DNA of 64,000 nt from UBA1479 sp048263775 (GTDB taxonomy: Bacteria; Pseudomonadota; Alphaproteobacteria; Rhodospirillales; Casp-alpha2), in contig JBLXDU010000003.1 of NCBI GenBank assembly GCA_048263775.1, forward strand, positions 310,001 through 374,000, written 5' to 3'. Below the pieces are notes generated by a model. It was not told the origin of the DNA, did not search any database, and saw nothing but the letters and a program-made list of their open reading frames with translations. Shown here one piece after another: positions 25,402 through 33,606 of the stretch. Numbering within the stretch: position 1 is the stretch's first letter; every line of letters starts with the position of its first letter. The translations under genes were made by a program, and so were the position numbers.

Positions 25402-27477
25402 TTAGCGGGATTTGAGCCGCAGCAGCGCATCAACGGCGACAACGCCCTGTCCTTCGCCCCGCACCATCAAGGGATTGATCTCGGCCTCCAGCACCGGCGT
25501 GTCGAGCACGGCCAGGTTGGACAGGGCCGCGACGGCCTTAGCCAATGCCACCAGGTCGCCAGCCGGCTTACCGCGGAAGCCGCGGATCGGCGCCAGGCCC
25601 CTGACCTCCCGGATCATGGCCATGGCCTCGGCCTCGTCCACCGGGGCCGTGCGCACGGCGGCATCGTCATAGACCTCGGCCATGATGCCGCCAGGGCCGA
25701 CCAGCACGATGGGCCCCGCTTCCTGGTCCAGGCGGTATCCGGCGATGACCTCGCCGGTCACGCCCTGGGCCATGGACTGGACCAGAATGCCCTCGGCCTC
25801 CGGAACCTCGGCCAGCAATTGTTCGGCGGCATCCCACACCCCTTCGGGCGTGTCGATACCGAGGCGCACCAAACCGCGTTCCGTCTTGTGCTGAATGTCG
25901 CGGGCCAGCACTTTGACCGCGACCGGGAACGGCACGGCGATGGGCTCCCCCGGGGACATGATGACCTGAGCCGGGGCGATGGGCAGGCCCAGGGCCTCGA
26001 ACACCAAGGACGCCTCCCGCTCGTTCAACAGGGCTGATGGGGCGCGGGACGTCAGGCCGCCGGCGCGCTCCTTGGCGTAAGCATCGACCTCGGGCAGCGG
26101 TCGCGGGGCGCTTCGGTTAAGGAACGCCATGACCGCATCGGCGCAGGCTTCGGGTGTGCGGAAGTTGGCGATCCCTGCGGCCTGCAACAATGCCAGCGAC
26201 TTGTCTGCCTGGGGCGCGATGAACGCCGCCACGGGCTTGGACGCACCCGCCGCATGTTCGACGATGGGGGCCACGGCCAGTTCCGGCTTGAACTGGCCGG
26301 AAGACCCGACCACCGTGACCACGGCATCGATCTCGTCTGCCGCCAAAAGCTGTTCCAGGGCAGCGCCGTAAACCCCTTCCCGCGTGCCCGCCATGGTCAG
26401 ATCGACCAAGGGCCCGCGGCCGATTTCCAGGCCATGATCGCGGAGTGCTTCGCGCACGCTGTCCGGGGCCGGCACCAGGGTCGCCCCCAGCAAGCCCAGA
26501 CGGTCGGCGACCGAGGCCGCCCCGCCGCCCGTGGTCGTGACCACGGCGACACGTTTGCCCTTGGCGGGCGGATGGCCCAGGAACAATGGCGGTGCTTCCA
26601 ACAGACCTTCCAACATTTCGACCCGGGCGATGGCATGGGCCTTGAAATAGGCATCCGCCGCCTTGGCCGGGCCAGCGATGGCGCCGGAATGGCTGAGCGC
26701 CAGTTCGCGCCCGGCATCGGAGCGGCCGAGCTTGTAGGCAATCACCGGCTTGCCCGCCGCAAACCCGCGGCGCGAGGCGGCGGCCAATACGGCCTCATCG
26801 CGCACGGCCTCGATGAACAGCAGGATCGCCTTGGTGTCCGGGTCGTCGACCAGCAGATCCACCAGTTCGCCCACGCCCAGATCGCTTTCGTTGCCGACGC
26901 CGATCATGCGGGCGAAGCCGATGCCGCGCGCCGCTCCTCGGCTGAGAAGCGTGCCCAGAATGGTCCCGCTCTGGGAGATCAGCGACAGGCCGCCCGGCTT
27001 GATGCCTTCCATTTCCAGCACCGCATTGACGGAAAGCGTCAGCGAGGACGCCGGATGGATCACCCCCATGGAATTGGGGCCGATCAGGCGCACACCGGCC
27101 TTCCGCGCCGTGGCGACCAGGCGTTCCTGCATCTTGCGGCCTTCGTCCCCTGTTTCGGCGAAGCCGTCGGAATAGATCGTCGCCACGGGCACACCCTTGG
27201 CCCCGCAATCGCGGATGGCGTCCTCGACATGCTTGGCCGGGACCATGACGAAGGCGTGATCGACCGGGCCCGGCACGTCGGTGACGGACTTGAAGGCAGG
27301 CACGCCCTGAACCTCGTCCCGGCCCGGGTTGATGGGGTAGACAGCGCCGGTATAGCCGTGGGCTTTCAGAAACCGCTGTGGCCGGCCGGAGTTTTTCGTG
27401 GGGTCCGCCGAGGCGCCGATCAGGGCCACGGCCCGGGGCGTGAACAGGGCCCGGACCAAGGTCGCGTGGTCGCTCAT
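25402..27477 (-). CDS. ADP-forming acyl-CoA synthetase (acetate-CoA ligase type, fused subunits)
   Basis: The 691-residue fusion has an N-terminal CoA-binding domain (VALIGASADPTKNSGRP at about 15). Succinyl-CoA-ligase-like domains carry the phospho-His motif ELALSHSGAIAG near 265. A C-terminal ATP-grasp domain spans about 470-690, with PVAVKVLARDIQHKTERGLV and EAEINPLMV. It makes an acyl-CoA from a free acid with ATP, giving ADP. It overlaps the acyl-CoA dehydrogenase gene by four bases (ATGA), so the two enzymes are translationally coupled and probably act on the same acid. The chain type cannot be told. Confidence 0.92.
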   Translation of the reverse strand: MSDHATLVRALFTPRAVALIGASADPTKNSGRPQRFLKAHGYTGAVYPINPGRDEVQGVPAFKSVTDVPGPVDHAFVMVPAKHVEDAIRDCGAKGVPVATIYSDGFAETGDEGRKMQERLVATARKAGVRLIGPNSMGVIHPASSLTLSVNAVLEMEGIKPGGLSLISQSGTILGTLLSRGAARGIGFARMIGVGNESDLGVGELVDLLVDDPDTKAILLFIEAVRDEAVLAAASRRGFAAGKPVIAYKLGRSDAGRELALSHSGAIAGPAKAADAYFKAHAIARVEMLEGLLEAPPLFLGHPPAKGKRVAVVTTTGGGAASVADRLGLLGATLVPAPDSVREALRDHGLEIGRGPLVDLTMAGTREGVYGAALEQLLAADEIDAVVTVVGSSGQFKPELAVAPIVEHAAGASKPVAAFIAPQADKSLALLQAAGIANFRTPEACADAVMAFLNRSAPRPLPEVDAYAKERAGGLTSRAPSALLNEREASLVFEALGLPIAPAQVIMSPGEPIAVPFPVAVKVLARDIQHKTERGLVRLGIDTPEGVWDAAEQLLAEVPEAEGILVQSMAQGVTGEVIAGYRLDQEAGPIVLVGPGGIMAEVYDDAAVRTAPVDEAEAMAMIREVRGLAPIRGFRGKPAGDLVALAKAVAALSNLAVLDTPVLEAEINPLMVRGEGQGVVAVDALLRLKSR

Positions 27478-28631
27478 TTGGCTTTTGGGGGACGCTGCGA
27501 GAACCGGGTGTCGAACACGCCCTCGGCGATGCGGTTCTTGAGGATTTCGATGGACCCGCCGGCGATCATCCAGCCCCGCGTGCGGCGGAAGCAGTATTCG
27601 ACGATCGAGTCCTGGCTATACCCCATGCCGCCCATGACCTGCAGCGCCTCCGACGAGATCCAATGCCCGGCCTCGTTGCAGAAGGCCTTGGCGATGGCCG
27701 TTTCCTGGGCCGAGGGAAAGCCGTTGTCGGCGTTCACGGCGGCGCGATACAGCAACAGTTGCCCGGCGTCGAGCTTGATCTGCATTTCCGCAAACTTCCA
27801 TTGCAGGCCCTGGAACTCGGCCAAGGGCCGGTCGAACTGCTTGCGGGTCTTGGCATGTTCCTTCGCCGTCTCGAACGCCAGGCGGCCGAGTGCCAGGGAG
27901 CGCGCCGTATTGCCGATGCGCTCCACATTGAAGCCGGCGATCTGTTTCTTGAACCCACCTTCGCGCAGCAGGATGTTTTCCGGCGGCACATAAAGGTCGG
28001 TGAAGAACATGGGCGCCCAGTCGTCACCGCCCAGGAAGGGCGTCGGCTTGCCGAATTCCAGGCCCTCCGCGTCGCGCGGGATCAGCACCGATCCGATGCC
28101 GCCCACGCCCGGCCCGAACCGCACGTAGACCAAAAACACGTCGGCCTCCGGCGAATGGCTGGTGAAGCATTTCTGACCGTTGATGCGAAGGCCCTCGCCG
28201 TCCGGCGTCGCCGTGGTGCGCAGCTCGGTCACGGCGGAGCCGGCGTCGGGCTCCGTCATGCCGACGGCGATCAGGGTTTCCCCCGCCAGCAGCGGCTTCA
28301 GATAGCGCTCCTTCTGGTCCGGCGTGCCATAGGCCGCCAGCACCCGAATCGCGCCGAAGCTGCCTGCCTGGATCACGTCGGCGGAACGCGGACAATGCAT
28401 CGCCACTTCTTGGATCGCGATGACCGCGTCCATCAGGCTGCCGCCCTGGCCACCGTCCTCTTCCGCGATGGTGATGCCCAACAGGCCGTTTTCGGCCATG
28501 AGCTTGGCGACGTCACGCGGGTATTCCCCCGCATGCGCGCGTTCAAGGGCGCCCTCGGCCAGGTGATCCCGGGCAAAGGCGCCGACCGCGTCCTGGAACA
28601 GACGCTGTTCTTCGGTGAGTTCGAAATTCAT
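27474..28631 (-). CDS. Acyl-CoA dehydrogenase
   Basis: This 385-residue FAD flavoenzyme has an N-terminal helical domain, AVGMTEPDAGSAVTEL at about 124-139 (flavin/substrate strand) and INGQKCFTSH. The C-terminal domain has ARTRKQF-like TRKQFDRPLAEFQGLQWKFAEM and LQVMGGMGY. The usual catalytic Glu in the C-terminal EGT motif is absent (MIAGGSIEI). A Glu occurs instead in AGFNVERIG near residue 240, the isovaleryl-CoA dehydrogenase position, suggesting a branched or unusual acyl group. It leads the operon with the synthetase. The start codon lies only five bases after a GntR-type palindrome. Confidence 0.92.
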   Translation of the reverse strand: MNFELTEEQRLFQDAVGAFARDHLAEGALERAHAGEYPRDVAKLMAENGLLGITIAEEDGGQGGSLMDAVIAIQEVAMHCPRSADVIQAGSFGAIRVLAAYGTPDQKERYLKPLLAGETLIAVGMTEPDAGSAVTELRTTATPDGEGLRINGQKCFTSHSPEADVFLVYVRFGPGVGGIGSVLIPRDAEGLEFGKPTPFLGGDDWAPMFFTDLYVPPENILLREGGFKKQIAGFNVERIGNTARSLALGRLAFETAKEHAKTRKQFDRPLAEFQGLQWKFAEMQIKLDAGQLLLYRAAVNADNGFPSAQETAIAKAFCNEAGHWISSEALQVMGGMGYSQDSIVEYCFRRTRGWMIAGGSIEILKNRIAEGVFDTRFSQRPPKAK

Positions 28632-28636
28632 GGAAG

Positions 28637-28648
28637 ATTGTATACAAT
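28637..28648. promoter_or_regulatory. Perfect GntR-type palindrome ATTGTATACAAT at the acyl-CoA dehydrogenase start
   Basis: This is the best copy of the motif shared by four promoters in the window (12 of 12, perfectly palindromic). It sits 5 bp before the ATG at 28631, where a Shine-Dalgarno would be expected, and none is seen. It includes TATACA, a possible -10 element, so the transcript may be leaderless and repressor binding would cover the promoter. Confidence 0.6.
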
Positions 28649-28772
28649 TCTGTTTTCAAGATTGGAAGCGCCGCTTTGCCCGAGGGAGACGCTTTACCCC
28701 GAACCAGCCGAACCGTTCGTCAGATCGTGAACATAGCCGATTATAGCCGGAAACAGCCTGTTATAGATGCTG

Positions 28773-28786
28773 GTGACCTGTGTCAC
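28773..28786. promoter_or_regulatory. CRP-like palindrome GTGACCTGTGTCAC
   Basis: The core GTGA-N6-TCAC matches the inner part of the CRP consensus TGTGA-N6-TCACA. It lies 343 bp before ectA and 142 bp before the acyl-CoA dehydrogenase gene. Assignment is by pattern only. Confidence 0.35.
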
Positions 28787-29060
28787 GGGGCCGTCATTTG
28801 ACATTTCCGATAATAACAGTAGGGTTTGGCCCGATGTTTGAAAACGAATTCAACACCCACAGTGATTGAGCTTATCGCTAAAAATGAGGTTAACGCCCTG
28901 CGCAAGCAAGCCGCAGTGGTGCCTCAGTGCGTCCGCAGCACCGTTGCTCCAACCTGGGTGTTCATTGGCAAATACGCCATGCCGGATTCCGAACATCTGA
29001 TCCCCTTCCAGGTCTAGTACCGAACACCAGTCGGCCCTTTGGGCCGGCAACCGAACCGGC

Positions 29061-29090
29061 GTGCTTACGTTCGTAAGCACGGTTCTTTTT
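29061..29090 (+). terminator. Hairpin plus T tract ahead of ectA
   Basis: GTGCTTACG and CGTAAGCAC pair around TT, then GGTTCTTTTT follows, 38 bp before the ectA start. It looks like an intrinsic terminator. Placed here, it would end a short upstream transcript or attenuate ectABC. Confidence 0.65.
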
Positions 29091-29128
29091 GTACGTTCAT
29101 ATCGCCAGCAAAATAATAGGAAAATTTC

Positions 29129-29737
29129 ATGCCCGACCAAGCACTGACACCGGAACCCTCGGATCCTTCAACTCGCAATGGCGGGGGCTCCCTTGCTCCA
29201 TACGAGGCCAAAGTCGCCGCCACTGAAGCCCTACTTGACGTCGATGGTGTTGGTATACGTGCGCCGTCCTTGGACGAGGGTGCGTTGATGTGGGAACTGG
29301 CGCGTGACGCTGACGGGTTGGACCTGAATTCCCCTTACGCATACATGATGGCGGGACGCCACTTCCAAAGTACCTGTGCAATTGCCGAGGTTTATGGAAA
29401 ACCCGCCGGCTTCGTCATGGCCCACCGCATTCCGTCGCGCCCGGATGTCCTGTTTATCTGGCAAGTGGCCGTGTTGCCGGATTTTCGCGGCCTCGGCATC
29501 GCAAAACGGATGTTCGACAATCTACTCGCGCGAGAAGAAAACGCAGGCGTGCGCACCATGGAGGCCACGGTGACCCCGTCAAACAAGGCCTCCGCCGCGC
29601 TGTTCGCGGCTTTCGCCAAAAGCCGTAATGCCGAATTGGACGTTCGCACCGGCTTCACCGCCGCCGATTTCCCCGATGGTCATGGTCACGAGGCGGAAGA
29701 CCTCTACGTGATTGCCCCCATCTCTGACATTACCTAA
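29129..29737 (+). CDS. ectA: L-2,4-diaminobutyrate acetyltransferase
   Basis: The 202-residue GNAT enzyme makes N-gamma-acetyl-2,4-diaminobutyrate in ectoine synthesis. It shows IRAPSLDEGALMWELARD, LDLNSPYAYMMAGRHF and the acetyl-CoA loop VAVLPDFRGLGIAKRMFDNLL. EATVTPSNKASAALF follows, all typical of EctA. A polar N-terminal extension of about 25 residues makes it slightly longer than most. The ATG follows AGGAAAATTTC. It is first in an ectABC operon, with ectB 13 bp behind it. Expected control is by osmotic stress; a hairpin lies just upstream. Confidence 0.95.
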   Translation: MPDQALTPEPSDPSTRNGGGSLAPYEAKVAATEALLDVDGVGIRAPSLDEGALMWELARDADGLDLNSPYAYMMAGRHFQSTCAIAEVYGKPAGFVMAHRIPSRPDVLFIWQVAVLPDFRGLGIAKRMFDNLLAREENAGVRTMEATVTPSNKASAALFAAFAKSRNAELDVRTGFTAADFPDGHGHEAEDLYVIAPISDIT

Positions 29738-29750
29738 CGAGGATTACCCG

Positions 29751-31043
29751 ATGAAAACCTTCGAAAAACATGAATCCAATGTCCGTGGCTATATTCGCAG
29801 TTTCCCCACGGTTTTCGCCAAGGCCAAGGACGCCAACCTGATTGCCAAGGACGGCACGCAGTACATCGACTTTTTCGCTGGTGCCGGCGTGTTGAACTAC
29901 GGTCATAACAATGCCGACCTTAAAGAGGCCGTCATGGATTACATGGCCGAAGACGGCATCCTGCACGGCCTTGATATGGGGACCGAAGCCAAGGAAACGT
30001 TCCTGAAGACCTTCCACGAGGTAATCTTGAAGCCGCGCGGGATGGACTACAAAATCCAGTTCCCCGGCCCCACCGGCACCAACGCAGTGGAAAGCGCGCT
30101 TAAGCTTGCGCGCAAGGTCACGGGCCGCACCAACGTGGTGAGCTTCACCAACGCCTTTCACGGCATGACGGCAGGGGCGCTAGCCTTGACCGGTAACGCA
30201 TCCAAGCGTGCGGGTGCGGGCGTGCCGCTGAACAACGTCACCACCATGCCTTTTGACGGCTATATGGGCAAAGACGTCGATACGCTCGATTACTTTGAAA
30301 AGACGTTGAAGGACGCAGGCAGCGGCATCGACAAACCCGCCGCCGTAATCGTCGAAACAGTCCAGGGCGAAGGCGGCATCAACCTCGCCGGTTGGAAATG
30401 GCTGCGCAGGCTGCGTGCCATCTGCACCCAGTACGACATCTTGATGATCGTAGACGACATCCAAATGGGATGCGGGCGGACCGGTCCGTTCTTCAGCTTC
30501 GAGCCCGCGGCCGTCATGCCGGACCTGATCTGCCTGTCCAAGGCCATCAGCGGATTGGGCCTGCCGATGGCGCTGGTTCTGATCCGTCCGGACCTGGATA
30601 TCTGGAAGCCAGGCGAACACAACGGTACGTTCCGGGGGAATAACCTGGCCTTCGTATCGGCGGCCAAGGCCCTCGATTACTGGCGTGACGGCGTGTTGGA
30701 AGAAGACGTCGCCATCAAAGGGCGACGCATCCGCGAACGTCTTTCCGAAATCGTCGATGCCCATCCGGAAGCCAACCTGCGCGTTCGAGGACGTGGGATG
30801 ATCCAGGGGCTGGTCAGCGAAGACGAAGGCCTTGCCGTCGACATTTGCCAAGAAGCGTTTGAAAACGGCCTGGTGATGGAAACAGCCGGTGTTGACGATC
30901 AGGTCGCCAAGATCATGCCGCCGCTGACGATCGATGACCTTACCCTTGAAAAGGGGCTGCAAACGCTGGTTGAAGCCGCAGCACGTGTCATCAAAAAGCG
31001 CGCTTCTGAAGATTCGACTGAAAACGCGACAGACGCAGCCTAA
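29751..31043 (+). CDS. ectB: Diaminobutyrate-2-oxoglutarate transaminase
   Basis: The 430-residue PLP class III aminotransferase converts aspartate semialdehyde to 2,4-diaminobutyrate. The ATG at 29751 follows GAGGATTACCCG and gives the standard EctB opening MKTFEKHESNVRGYIRSFP. GPTGTNAVESALKLAR, the IVDDIQMGCGRTG metal/PLP Asp region and the Schiff-base Lys in CLSKAISGLGLPMA are present. Length is the usual 420-430. It sits between ectA and ectC. Confidence 0.96.
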   Translation: MKTFEKHESNVRGYIRSFPTVFAKAKDANLIAKDGTQYIDFFAGAGVLNYGHNNADLKEAVMDYMAEDGILHGLDMGTEAKETFLKTFHEVILKPRGMDYKIQFPGPTGTNAVESALKLARKVTGRTNVVSFTNAFHGMTAGALALTGNASKRAGAGVPLNNVTTMPFDGYMGKDVDTLDYFEKTLKDAGSGIDKPAAVIVETVQGEGGINLAGWKWLRRLRAICTQYDILMIVDDIQMGCGRTGPFFSFEPAAVMPDLICLSKAISGLGLPMALVLIRPDLDIWKPGEHNGTFRGNNLAFVSAAKALDYWRDGVLEEDVAIKGRRIRERLSEIVDAHPEANLRVRGRGMIQGLVSEDEGLAVDICQEAFENGLVMETAGVDDQVAKIMPPLTIDDLTLEKGLQTLVEAAARVIKKRASEDSTENATDAA

Positions 31044-31060
31044 AGAAAGATCAATAAAAC

Positions 31061-31447
31061 ATGATTGTGAAGAAACTCGACGACGTGCTCGGCACCGAGC
31101 ACGAAGTCAAAGGCGGTACTTGGACCAGCCGCCGCCTGATCCTCCGCGACGCCGGCATGGGCTTTTCCATGCATGACACCTTGATCCACGCCGGAACGGA
31201 AACGCTGATCTGGTACAAAAACCACCTGGAAGCCGTTTATTGCATTGAAGGCAAAGGCGAGATCGAGGTTCTGCCCGATGGCCCCATCTACCCCATCGAG
31301 CCCGGCACGCTCTACGCTCTGAACGGCAATGAAAAGCACTTACTGCGCGCCGAAGAAGAGATGCGCATGATCTGCACCTTCAACCCGCCCTTGACGGGCT
31401 TGGAGGTGCATGATGAGGACGGTGTATACCCCGCCCTTACCGAATGA
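31061..31447 (+). CDS. ectC: Ectoine synthase
   Basis: The 128-residue cupin cyclises N-gamma-acetyldiaminobutyrate to ectoine. It has the EctC opening MIVKKLDDVLGTEHEV, GTWTSRRLILRDAGMGFSMHDTLIHAG, YCIEGKGEIEVLPDG with the metal-site Glu, and YALNGNEKHLLRA. Length is standard (about 130). It is the last gene of the operon. No ectoine hydroxylase (ectD) or dedicated aspartokinase follows, so the product is probably ectoine only. Confidence 0.96.
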   Translation: MIVKKLDDVLGTEHEVKGGTWTSRRLILRDAGMGFSMHDTLIHAGTETLIWYKNHLEAVYCIEGKGEIEVLPDGPIYPIEPGTLYALNGNEKHLLRAEEEMRMICTFNPPLTGLEVHDEDGVYPALTE

Positions 31448-31510
31448 CGTCTCCTGCCCCAAGGGCTGTCGTGGAATAAAAGCGGGCCTTCCCCGTCCGA
31501 CCACGCGCCT

Positions 31511-31993
31511 CTAGAAACTCAACTTCGCCGGCGAGATCAATACGCCGAACTGTTCGCACCAAATGACCACATGGCCGTAAGCCTTGAGGTCCAGGCCCTT
31601 GGGGATGTTGAAGTTCTGGCTGCCTTTGAAGGCGCGGAGGCGGCCTAAGTCGACGAACATGGTCTTATCGATCTCGGTGTCCGGCGTCACCGTGTCGAGG
31701 GGGACGAGGTAAACGTGGTATTTGGGGCCTGGGCCGACTTCGAAATCCGGCTCCAGGCGCACGGCGCGGCGATAGACCGTGACCCCGCCTTTTCCGTAAT
31801 GGATGGGGTCGGACGGGTTGGCGTGGATGAAGCTGCCCGTGGCAACCTTGGCGCTGACCGCATCCGCGGGGGCTGCTTCCTGGGCCACGACGTCGGCCAG
31901 GAAGATATAGGGATAGGCGAAGATGCCGAGGGCAACCCCGGCGAAAAGGCCCAGGAATCCCCCGGTGAAGAAGATGATGATCGCTTTTTTCAT
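31511..31993 (-). CDS. DM13-domain membrane-anchored protein
   Basis: The 160-residue protein starts at the ATG after GGAGGGCGTCCC. One N-terminal TM (4-28) anchors it to the outside of the inner membrane. Residues 50-160 are a DM13 domain: ATGSFIHANPSDPIHYGKGGV, KYHVYLVPL, GSQNFNIPKG and the conserved Cys in HVVIWCEQFGVLISPAKL. DM13 domains are thought to be redox-active through that Cys. It closes a minus-strand series led by hemA, whose spacing (28 bp or less) suggests one operon. Its partner is unknown. Confidence 0.85.
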   Translation of the reverse strand: MKKAIIIFFTGGFLGLFAGVALGIFAYPYIFLADVVAQEAAPADAVSAKVATGSFIHANPSDPIHYGKGGVTVYRRAVRLEPDFEVGPGPKYHVYLVPLDTVTPDTEIDKTMFVDLGRLRAFKGSQNFNIPKGLDLKAYGHVVIWCEQFGVLISPAKLSF

Positions 31994-32021
31994 GGGACGC
32001 CCTCCGTTCGACTGACCCGGA

Positions 32022-32804
32022 TCAGCCATTGTCCATGCTGCGGTCTTCGATGCCAAGCACTCCCGACGGGCCGATGTCGACCAGGCGGAAGGGATGCGGT
32101 GCCGAGCAGAAGGCCGGCGGCACGGAATAATGCACGCCCGTGTCCGACACCAGATGGCTGCCGGGGTGGTAATGGCCGGACAGCACCGCGCGAACACGGC
32201 CCGAGGCGTTGATGCGGTCCCGGTACCAGTCCGCGTCCGTATAATGATAACGCCATCTGGCGAAGGTCGGCGGATCGATCATGTAATGCTGTACATGGAT
32301 CTGCGGCGGGCCGTCCGCATTGTCGGCCAACGCCGTTTCGAACAGGGCGCGGTTTTCGGCCCCCCGCACGGGCGCCCGGTCGCCGTTCAGGTCATCGCGA
32401 AAGCAGACGAAGCGCAGGCCCGCAACGTCGCGCAGCGGGGTCTGGTCGGCAAAAGCTGTGTCGAACAATTCCGGCACGTCGTGGTTGCCCGGAACGGCGA
32501 CGAAGGGCCGCCCGAGATTTTCCAGCAGGTCGCGGAACAGGCGATAATCGGCGACCGAGGCCGCCGCCGTCTCCGCCCGCCAGTCCGGGTCCGCATTCGT
32601 GCCGTCGATGTATTCGTCCGGGATATCCAACAGATCGCCCGAGATCACCACGACATCGGCCCCCAGGGCGTCGATCCGTCCGGCGAGGCGGCCGAGCACG
32701 GCGGGTATCTCGCGGGACAGGCGTTCCGGCCGGTTCGCCGTGCCCACCAAGGCGTGGCGCAGGTGCAGGTCCGTCAGATGGAGGATGCGGGTACGGTCCT
32801 GCAT
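32022..32804 (-). CDS. Metallophosphoesterase (CpdA/Icc-like)
   Basis: This 260-residue calcineurin-like phosphoesterase shows the whole metal-site series: HLTDLHL (9-15), VVISGDLLD, AVPGNHDVPE, HVQHYMID and LSGHYHPGSH. Length and order match cyclic-nucleotide phosphodiesterase CpdA relatives, though other phosphoesters are possible. It lies 18 bp behind the creatininase-like gene and 28 bp before the DM13 gene. There is no signal peptide, so it acts in the cytosol. Confidence 0.9.
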   Translation of the reverse strand: MQDRTRILHLTDLHLRHALVGTANRPERLSREIPAVLGRLAGRIDALGADVVVISGDLLDIPDEYIDGTNADPDWRAETAAASVADYRLFRDLLENLGRPFVAVPGNHDVPELFDTAFADQTPLRDVAGLRFVCFRDDLNGDRAPVRGAENRALFETALADNADGPPQIHVQHYMIDPPTFARWRYHYTDADWYRDRINASGRVRAVLSGHYHPGSHLVSDTGVHYSVPPAFCSAPHPFRLVDIGPSGVLGIEDRSMDNG

Positions 32805-32822
32805 GGCGCGGACCGGGTTGCG

Positions 32823-33596
32823 TCAGGCCGCGCCGACGAAGGCGTCGTAGCGCTGGCCGATCTCGTCGATGGCGGCGTTGTACAGGGCCTCTCCGGCCTC
32901 GATGGTCGCCTTGCGCGGGTCCGATCCGATGCGCCCGTCGGGAAAGCGGCGGCGGTAGTCGTCGCAATCGAAGATCGGGCCGTCACCGGCACGGCCAGGA
33001 GTCATCTCGGCCCCCTGCACGCGGGCGGCGTCCTTCTGGAATCCGAAATAGGTCAGGCTGACCTCGCCGCAGGTCGCGTGCGCGCCGTCGTCGTCACCGA
33101 AGGTATCGGCGGAAATCTTCACCACGCTGTCGCAGTCGAACCAGTTGACCAGGGTGCAGCGCAAGGGCGGGCGGTTGTCCCCGGCTCGGCCCAGACTATG
33201 TTCAGCATAAATTTCCGAGAACGCGGCGTTCAGGGTCGCGATGTTGCCGCCGTGACCGTTGAGGAAGAAAAAGCGTTCAAACCCGTGCTTGGCGAGCGAA
33301 TTCACGATGTCCTGCACCATGGCGATCATGGTCGAGGGACGGAGCGTGACCGAACCCGCGAAGCCCAGGTGATGCTGCGCCATGCCGATGGACAGCGTCG
33401 GGGCGATCATCACGGGATTGCCCGTCGCCTGCCGCTGTTCCGACAGGCCGTAAGCGAGGATTTCCGGACACAGCGCATCCGTGCCGATGAAGCCCGTGGG
33501 GCCGTGCTGTTCCGTCGAGCCGACGGGAATGATCACGCCCTTGGACTGGGTCAAATAGGTTTCGACCTCGGGCCAGGTGGAGAGTTGCAGGCGCAT
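32823..33596 (-). CDS. Creatininase family amidohydrolase
   Basis: The 257-residue protein has the family's metal motifs: VIIPVGSTEQHGPTGFIGTDAL (about 21-42, with the E-x-H and Asp ligands) and FFLNGHGGNIATLNAAF near residue 120. HHLGFAGSVTLRP lies between. Members include creatininase, FAPy deformylase (ArfB) and MftE. The length fits all of them, so the reaction is uncertain. It begins 10 bp behind hemA, suggesting co-transcription. Confidence 0.88.
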   Translation of the reverse strand: MRLQLSTWPEVETYLTQSKGVIIPVGSTEQHGPTGFIGTDALCPEILAYGLSEQRQATGNPVMIAPTLSIGMAQHHLGFAGSVTLRPSTMIAMVQDIVNSLAKHGFERFFFLNGHGGNIATLNAAFSEIYAEHSLGRAGDNRPPLRCTLVNWFDCDSVVKISADTFGDDDGAHATCGEVSLTYFGFQKDAARVQGAEMTPGRAGDGPIFDCDDYRRRFPDGRIGSDPRKATIEAGEALYNAAIDEIGQRYDAFVGAA

Positions 33597-33606
33597 GATC
33601 GCGCCC

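Larger units (their letters stand above)
28649..29128. other. 480-bp intergenic region between acyl-CoA dehydrogenase and ectA
   Basis: It holds a CRP-like site (28773-28786), a TTGACA -35-like hexamer (28798-28803) and a terminator-like hairpin (29061-29090). A 63-codon open stretch (28826-29017, TTG start) shows no ribosome site and no family I recognise. An 11-codon ATG reading starts at 28834. Together this could be the ectoine leader, an attenuator or a small RNA of roughly 250 bases. I see no tRNA or mobile element. Confidence 0.4.

Noticed and set aside
26254..27993. A 579-codon open frame on the plus strand
   Set aside because: It is a shadow of the acyl-CoA synthetase and dehydrogenase genes, with low-complexity composition.
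28826..29017. A 63-residue small protein upstream of ectA
   Set aside because: TTG start, no ribosome site and no recognisable pattern. Kept only as a note on the intergenic region.
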